DNA from: a virus
Length of the DNA stretch: 25,462 nt
Reading direction: 5' to 3' (one strand)
Virus record (IMG/VR): IMGVR_UViG_3300021517_000020
Span: 1 to 25,462 of that record
Positions 21,663 through 25,462 of this stretch are shown one piece after another. The notes under the pieces are model-generated. The model had not been told where the DNA came from and did no database searches. It worked only from the letters and a program-made list of their open reading frames with translations. Position numbers and translations under genes: made by a program. Within the stretch, counting starts at the first letter, position 1. Every line of letters starts with the position of its first letter.

Positions 21663-22106
21663 ATGACAGACGCCAATAAGCCTAGAGATAACTATTTGCG
21701 CGACTATTACCAAAGGAATCGCGAGAGACTTTTGGAGCGTCAGCGTATAAGGTATCACGCCAATCGAGACAAGGAACGAGCCTATCGCGTGCGCCGAAGT
21801 CGGCAATACAAAGCCGAAGTTATTCAAGCATACGGCGGTGCGTGTGCTTGCTGCGGCGAAACGCAAATAGAGTTCCTTTCGATTGACCATATCAATGGCA
21901 AAGGGAAGCAGCACCGTAAAAACGCGAGTGGCGTCGGTCATCAGTTTTTTGCATGGCTAAAACGACAAGGCTATCCAAAAGAAGGACTGCGCGTTTTGTG
22001 CCACAACTGCAACCAAGCTATCGGTCTATACGGTTACTGCCCCCATCAATCAGACATTGACTTCCTCAATCCGCCTTTTTGGGTTGAAGCCACTAAGCCA
22101 GAGTAA
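21663..22106 (+). CDS. HNH homing-type endonuclease
   Basis: The protein has 147 residues. The first ~65 residues are a basic Arg/Tyr/Asn-rich helix (NYLRDYYQRNRERLLERQRIRYHANRDKERAYR), a typical DNA-gripping arm. The catalytic region follows: CACCGETQIEFLSIDHINGKGKQHR, GYPKEGLRVLCHNCNQAIGLYGYCPH. These give CxxC, D-H-I-N-G, the N-x-x-x-G-L-Y-G-Y-C-P-H end and the second CxxC of a family frequent in phage and organellar HNH nucleases. It is unrelated in sequence to the HNH gene of cassette 1. G+C is visibly lower than in the structural genes, which suggests recent arrival. The 3' end overlaps the convergent tail gene by 14 bases. Confidence 0.88.
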   Translation: MTDANKPRDNYLRDYYQRNRERLLERQRIRYHANRDKERAYRVRRSRQYKAEVIQAYGGACACCGETQIEFLSIDHINGKGKQHRKNASGVGHQFFAWLKRQGYPKEGLRVLCHNCNQAIGLYGYCPHQSDIDFLNPPFWVEATKPE

Positions 22107-22722
22107 TCGTGACCGTGAATGTCCACGTCGCGGCAGAGGTTTTTGTACCAAGACTCTCTACCCTTCTGTTAAGCATTCTCCCCGTAGCGGCCGTGGCCGA
22201 ATTAAAGACAGCCCATTCCTGCCAGGCCCAGTTGCCCTGCGACGTGCCGAACGTCGAGCGGAACGTGATCGTCGCCGCGCCGCTCGTGGTCGCGTCGGTG
22301 TGCGTCGGGTAGGTTGCGTCCATGGCCACGCGCAGCAGGTTGGTGGACGCCTGCAGGTCGGTCTGCGTGGCGGCCGCGGCCGTGGTGCTGTCGCCCGAAC
22401 CGATGGCCGCGCGCGCGTTAGAGAAGTAGGTCAGCGCCTGCCCGGCCGTGGTCGTGCCGTTTCCTATCAGGCACTGCCACATGCAACTCGCGCCGCCATA
22501 CATCAGCAGATTGCCCTCACGCACAATCGGCACTTCTGCCCAAGCATGCTGAAAGCGGCTGACCGGCGCGCCGGCCTTCAGCGCCCGCGAGATTTTGTCC
22601 CCGGGGTCGGTGAACTTGTGCACCGACCAGTTCACCCGCCACAGCAGGCCGTCGTGCGTGGCGGGCATAGCCGCGATGTTCGCGCTCTCTCGCGTGCTGA
22701 TTCCGTCGTTCCTCATGCTCAT
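22093..22722 (-). CDS. Virion/tail-associated protein of unknown function
   Basis: The protein has 209 residues from ATG 22722 (GGAGGACA upstream); the start overlaps the preceding stop as ATGA. Contents include HDGLLWRVNWSVHKFTDPGDKI, HAWAEVPIVREGNLLMYGGASCMWQCLIGNGTTTAG, a polar Ala/Thr stretch (GDSTTAAAATQTDLQAST), WAWQEWAVFNSATAATGRMLNRR and TWTFTVTITLA at the end. The last part resembles the C-terminal beta domain of phage tail-fibre proteins, which often reads 'W-x-[EW]-x-x-[LV]-F-N-S'. I infer a fibre or receptor-binding component; it lies upstream of the LamG adhesin. Confidence 0.65.
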   Translation of the reverse strand: MSMRNDGISTRESANIAAMPATHDGLLWRVNWSVHKFTDPGDKISRALKAGAPVSRFQHAWAEVPIVREGNLLMYGGASCMWQCLIGNGTTTAGQALTYFSNARAAIGSGDSTTAAAATQTDLQASTNLLRVAMDATYPTHTDATTSGAATITFRSTFGTSQGNWAWQEWAVFNSATAATGRMLNRRVESLGTKTSAATWTFTVTITLA

Positions 22723-22910
22723 GGTTTGTCCTCCGCTGAAATCTGATCTGATGCCGGCGGGATAGCTACGTCCACCCCTTGCACCTTCGCAGCCAGCTTC
22801 AGGATGATCGCGCGCAACTGATACGCGTCCGATCCGGCCGTGAAGCTCGCCATGTCCGTGGCCGCCTCGGCCACGATCTGTTTCTCTGCATCTGTCAAAA
22901 AGTCGAACAT
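22719..22910 (-). CDS. Small helical protein, unknown
   Basis: This 63-residue protein starts at ATG 22910 with GGAGG seven bases upstream; an earlier in-frame ATG at 22961 would overlap the preceding gene. It is helical and acidic: FDFLTDAEKQIVAEAATDMASF, SDAYQLRAIILKLAAKVQGV, VAIPPASDQISAEDKP. It is coupled by ATGA to the next gene. A chaperone or linker for the following fibre protein is possible, but nothing in the sequence decides it. Confidence 0.7.
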   Translation of the reverse strand: MFDFLTDAEKQIVAEAATDMASFTAGSDAYQLRAIILKLAAKVQGVDVAIPPASDQISAEDKP

Positions 22911-22938
22911 GCGATACCTCCAAACGCCAGCCGAGAGG

Positions 22939-23382
22939 CTAGCCAATCTCAAGCCATTCAATGCCTGCGCTGATGTTGACTGCCGCGCCTGGCGCTGCTG
23001 GCAAAAACAAACCGATACGTTCTGACGGCGCTAGCTCCGGCCGCAGTTCAGGAATCAATATCCTGTCCATGCCGGGGATGTAGTTGATCGTCCGCTCCCA
23101 CAACACATCACCGGCCGTTCCCTCGGCTGTGTGGTTATTCGTCGCGGTGGAGAGCGCCGTGGGGTGGCCACTGATCTTCACCGGTGTGAACGATGTGCCC
23201 GTTCCGGCCGTCGTGCGCTTGATGAGTTGCAGCCGGATGTTCGTGGACGTGGTGCTCGTGATGTCCACATACGCCGACTGCATGATGGCCGCGCATGTTG
23301 ATGCAACGTTGAGTTGCACCAGCGTGCGCGATGCGCTGATAGATACGTTGTCCAGCCGCGCAATGTAAATTCCTCGTGGCAT
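22939..23382 (-). CDS. Beta-rich virion protein, unknown
   Basis: The protein has 147 residues with GAGGAGG shortly before ATG 23382. Sequence: RGIYIARLDNVSISASRTLVQLNVASTCAAIMQSAYVDIT, IRLQLIKRTTAGTGTSFTPVKISGHPTA, AEGTAGDVLWERTINYIPGMDRILIPELRPELAPSERIGLFLPAA. This is the general form of single-domain jelly-roll virion surface or fibre tip proteins found in clusters like this one. No enzymatic motif. The neighbours on both sides are also fibre-like. Confidence 0.65.
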   Translation of the reverse strand: MPRGIYIARLDNVSISASRTLVQLNVASTCAAIMQSAYVDITSTTSTNIRLQLIKRTTAGTGTSFTPVKISGHPTALSTATNNHTAEGTAGDVLWERTINYIPGMDRILIPELRPELAPSERIGLFLPAAPGAAVNISAGIEWLEIG

Positions 23383-23397
23383 ATGTGCCTCCTCTAG

Positions 23398-24087
23398 CTA
23401 ACGCGCAAGCCCTGGCCACATGTCCCGGCGCAGCGCATACGCGACCTCGAATTCGGGATAGAACGACGGAACTGCGTCGTTGATATTGCCGCCGCCAAAA
23501 TCATCGGCGCGTGTGGTTGCGCCGTTGAAACCTAGTCCAATCCGGCCCGCCGCCGTGATACGGCTAGCATTCGTGTCGCTGATGTCCGCGCCGAGTTGCG
23601 CCCAACTACCCCCGCTTGCGCGGTACCATGCCTGAATGGTGACCGTCGCGCCACTGCCGATTGCGCGCAGCCCGAACGCATCACCGTTGGAGATCGTCTG
23701 TGTGCGCGTCGCCAGTGATGTGCCACTCTCGTTAATGACGCGGTTGATGTCCCATGTGTGGTTTGTGCCGCCGGCGTTACCGTTGATGATGATTTCGTAT
23801 GCGTCCGCTCCTGATGTGCCTGGACCCTGTGCGCGCAACCACAGATACACGACCTCGCCGTTAGCCGGTCTCACTGGCAGCGTGACAAACACTTCGCTAT
23901 CCGGCCCCGGCGTGGATTGGTTCCAATAGCGTTCACGGTAGTCACCAGCAGGCCCATACGCCTGGTTGCTGGAAATACCAAAGGTCGACGTGCCCGAATA
24001 CAGACCCGTCGTCCAGTTGGCACTGGAGTCACCCAGGGTATCAGCACGAGTGAAGGTGTCTAGGACGCCGCTGTCGCCGAATGCCAT
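23398..24087 (-). CDS. LamG/concanavalin-like virion protein
   Basis: The protein has 229 residues, beginning FGDSGVLDTFTRADTLGDSSANWT, a start typical of phage LamG-like lectin domains ('D-x-F-x-R-x-[ND]-x-x-L-G-x-x-W'). It continues VFVTLPVRPANGEVVYLWLRAQG, YEIIINGNAGGTNHTWDINRV, GDAFGLRAIGSGATVTIQAWYRASGGSWAQL, GRIGLGFNGATTRADDFGGG. That is the full jelly-roll order through the final 'D-D-F-G-G'. ATG 24087 has no clear Shine-Dalgarno; ATCATCA repeats precede it. Probably a carbohydrate-binding virion surface protein. Confidence 0.8.
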   Translation of the reverse strand: MAFGDSGVLDTFTRADTLGDSSANWTTGLYSGTSTFGISSNQAYGPAGDYRERYWNQSTPGPDSEVFVTLPVRPANGEVVYLWLRAQGPGTSGADAYEIIINGNAGGTNHTWDINRVINESGTSLATRTQTISNGDAFGLRAIGSGATVTIQAWYRASGGSWAQLGADISDTNASRITAAGRIGLGFNGATTRADDFGGGNINDAVPSFYPEFEVAYALRRDMWPGLAR

Positions 24088-24115
24088 GATTGATGATTGA
24101 TGATTGCTACGCCAA

Positions 24116-24376
24116 TTAGGCGAACGAATTGAACAGCCAGTCCTCCAGGTTGTCCGGCCGCGACCTCACCACCAGCACGGTAAGAGCCAGCAGCCGGTCG
24201 TTGCGCGTCGCCCAATCCACCAGCGCGTTCGCCTTGCCCAGCGCCGTTTGCCCGCGCAGCTCGTCCCACGTCGCGCCGGCCTCGGCTGCCAACGCCTCCA
24301 GCTCGTCTAAGTTGAAGCGCCGGCTCAAGACCGTGCGCAGGCGCGCCGCAGCCGAATTTGCACGGCCCGCCCTCAC
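24116..24376 (-). CDS. Stand-alone effector-associated (death-like) domain protein
   Basis: This 86-residue product from GTG 24376 overlaps the previous stop (GTGA). ARLRTVLSRRFNLDELEALAAEAG, TWDELRGQTALGKANALVDWATRN and DRLLALTVLVVRSRPDNLEDWL follow the helical pattern of bacterial effector-associated domains (EADs): 'L-x-x-x-F-x-x-x-E-L', 'L-x-x-x-x-x-x-K-x-x-x-L-V-x-W-x-x-x-x-x-R-L' and 'P-x-N'. In host conflict and apoptosis-like systems these domains recruit effectors by homotypic contact. Here no effector is fused, so it could be an adaptor or a decoy. Family call is from pattern; other small helical phage proteins are not excluded. Confidence 0.65.
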   Translation of the reverse strand: MRAGRANSAAARLRTVLSRRFNLDELEALAAEAGATWDELRGQTALGKANALVDWATRNDRLLALTVLVVRSRPDNLEDWLFNSFA

Positions 24377-24675
24377 TCGTTTGGGAATCGCCCGCCTGAT
24401 GCCCCATCAATCTTTGCGTCCATCACGGCCACATGCGTGGCCAGCGTCTGCAATACGCCGGATTGCTCACGCTGCGTATTGCTGATGTCCCTCTGGCTGC
24501 GTGCACTCTCGCGCAGGCTGTCACTAATCTCGCGCTGGTTCTGGCTGATTGCCTTCATGCTCATCGTGATCTCGCGCTGCGATGCCAGCATGGCGATGAG
24601 CGCGATAACGATGAGAACGCCCAGACCGACTACGATCACAAGCGCCAGTTGCAAATACCTGCTATCTGTGTCCAC
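24373..24675 (-). CDS. Membrane-anchored coiled-coil protein
   Basis: This 100-residue product from GTG 24675 has an N-terminal transmembrane helix (LQLALVIVVGLGVLIVIALIAML, about residues 8-30). A coiled-coil follows with a regular repeat (SQNQREISDSLRESARSQRDISNTQREQ), and a polar end DAKIDGASGGRFPNE. It lies beside the holin-like gene. A holin accessory, spanin-like or exclusion role is possible. No signal peptidase or lipobox motif is seen. The four-base GTGA overlap with the EAD gene suggests co-translation. Confidence 0.65.
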   Translation of the reverse strand: MDTDSRYLQLALVIVVGLGVLIVIALIAMLASQREITMSMKAISQNQREISDSLRESARSQRDISNTQREQSGVLQTLATHVAVMDAKIDGASGGRFPNE

Positions 24676-24708
24676 TGTTCACCGTGTCTGCCTCACGGCA
24701 ACTGCGTC

Positions 24709-25005
24709 CTATGCCCCAGCCTTCGCCTTCGGCGCAATCAGATACGTCGCCTGGTTGGCCACCAGCGCGGCGATGAAGCTGTTCACCAGCGCCACCAGGC
24801 CGGCCTGAGTGCACGACACGTTGTCAATGATGTTGGCGCAGCTCAAACCCAGTGCGCCGGCCGCTACCGCCAGCAGCAGCACGGCCATGATGAGACGCTT
24901 CGCCGTCGGCGGCTTTGCATCGAACCAATCGCTCAGGCCCGGCACATACGAGAATGCCAGCGACGAGAGGACGCCGGCGATTGCGGACAACGACTCTGAT
25001 GTCAT
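24709..25005 (-). CDS. Holin-like membrane protein
   Basis: This 98-residue protein has a weakly hydrophobic N-terminal stretch (AGVLSSLAFSYVPGL), a clear helix (RLIMAVLLLAVAAGALGLSC, about 37-56) and a third segment (GLVALVNSFIAALVANQATYLIA). Its short polar ends suggest three membrane passes or fewer. AAGGAG is placed well before ATG 25005, and the start overlaps the preceding stop as ATGA. Size, topology and position near the end of a morphogenesis cluster fit a holin; no endolysin lies in the window. Confidence 0.6.
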   Translation of the reverse strand: MTSESLSAIAGVLSSLAFSYVPGLSDWFDAKPPTAKRLIMAVLLLAVAAGALGLSCANIIDNVSCTQAGLVALVNSFIAALVANQATYLIAPKAKAGA

Positions 25006-25262
25006 GAAGAGAACTCCTTTTTTTTGCGCTGATATAGCGCGCCAAACAATGCCTGCGGCAGCGGATATATCTCGCCGCCCTCGCCGACCACCAGATAGTC
25101 ACCCGGCCGGCCGCGCAGCAGGTGACCATCGAGCAATACCTCAAACGCCTGGCTGATCTGCACAGCGCCGACCGCGACGGCCGTTGTGCGCACTTCTGTG
25201 AACGCCAGCATTGCTGGGTTGATCACTTCCCCGTCAATCGCCACGATGCATCTCATGCTCAT
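25002..25262 (-). CDS. Small phage protein with PGDYLV motif
   Basis: The start is uncertain: ATG 25262 or 25256 is used because a longer frame would run through a terminator. It has about 86 residues. Core FEVLLDGHLLRGRPGDYLVVGEGGEIYPLPQALFGALY fits the 'P-G-D-[WY]-[LI]-V-x-G-x-x-G-E-x-Y-P-[CL]-x-P-x-x-F-x-x-x-Y' pattern of small prophage and phage proteins of unknown role, often near lysis genes. It ends in a Lys-rich tail coded by a run of eight A on the minus strand. ATGA overlap with the holin-like gene suggests co-translation. Confidence 0.65.
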   Translation of the reverse strand: MSMRCIVAIDGEVINPAMLAFTEVRTTAVAVGAVQISQAFEVLLDGHLLRGRPGDYLVVGEGGEIYPLPQALFGALYQRKKKEFSS

Positions 25263-25286
25263 GCCTGTTGTTCGCATGCCAAACCG

Positions 25287-25347
25287 GAAAACAAAAGCGG
25301 CGGCGACCAATTCATGACTCCCACCGGAGGTCACTGGTCGCCGCCGC
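25287..25347 (-). terminator. Rho-independent terminator
   Basis: On the minus strand a perfect 13-bp G+C-rich outer stem (25335-25347 with 25297-25309) and a weaker inner stem are followed by TTTTGTTTT (25287-25296 region). It ends transcripts from the right just before the PGDYLV gene, so either the late operon has its own promoter to the left or antitermination acts here. Confidence 0.8.
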
Positions 25348-25401
25348 AATACTGCTGGCTGGCTATGTGATTTGCCCGCTCAGTATATCCCGTTTCAGTC
25401 G

Positions 25402-25462
25402 CTAGTCGCCACATTCGAGGTGATCCACACACACCTCGTATTTCACCGTTTGCCCGACGGCC
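25402..25462 (-). CDS. C-terminal end of an unknown protein (runs off right edge)
   Basis: The last 19 codons of a minus-strand frame read AVGQTVKYEVCVDHLECGD then stop (TAG 25404-25402). Two cysteines are spaced by six residues. The terminator lies 55 bases after the stop, as expected for a final gene in a transcript. Function unknown. Confidence 0.45.
   Translation of the reverse strand, partial: AVGQTVKYEVCVDHLECGD

Noticed and set aside
1-25462. tRNA genes, integrase or attachment sites
   Set aside because: No cloverleaf, tyrosine/serine recombinase motif or flanking direct repeats were found by reading both strands; absence is within this window only.

Overview
This window is most of the virion-assembly half of a tailed, siphovirus-type dsDNA phage or prophage. 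The sequence is G+C-rich and almost all structural genes lie on the minus strand. Read right to left they give the textbook order: small and large terminase, portal fused to a Mu-F-type head protein, HK97-gp10-like protein, protease/scaffold, major capsid protein, head-tail connector, tail completion protein, tail tube, tail assembly chaperone with a -1 frameshift extension, tape measure, and distal tail/baseplate genes running off the left edge. To the right of the terminase (upstream on the minus strand) is a run of adhesin-like or fibre-like virion proteins, an effector-associated (death-like) domain protein, a membrane-anchored coiled-coil protein and a holin-like protein, headed by a rho-independent terminator. 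No integrase, attachment site, tRNA or host gene is visible, so free phage and prophage cannot be told apart. The host is not identified. An effector-associated domain, LamG-like adhesins and apparently leaderless genes would fit Chloroflexota, but that is inference only.

The most unusual content is three plus-strand cassettes inserted between the minus-strand structural genes. Cassette 1 (about 4052-6484) lies between the tape measure and the tail assembly chaperone. Cassette 2 (13421-14063) lies between the gp10-like gene and the portal. Cassette 3 (21020-22106) lies between a LamG adhesin and a tail gene. Each carries a small ribbon-helix-helix-like regulator that appears to be leaderless, a transcribed stem-loop followed by the conserved CCCTAACCA and a strong Shine-Dalgarno, and one or two members of a family of unrecognised ~120-residue acidic proteins (four copies). 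Cassettes 1 and 3 end in unrelated HNH endonuclease genes whose 3' ends overlap the convergent structural gene by 12-14 bases. Cassette 1 also carries a gene with a glycine-rich, RAMP-like C-terminal motif and a possible two-helix membrane protein.

These look like autonomous 'moron' loci with their own promoters and regulators, spread within one genome by duplication and recombination. Their function is unknown. Host takeover, superinfection exclusion or anti-defence are the natural guesses from context. Other notable points are a canonical T-TTT-TTA slippery site in the tail chaperone, a possible hairpin-bridged ribosome binding site before the first HNH gene, and a capsid-operon promoter followed by a long structured leader with a GAAA tetraloop.
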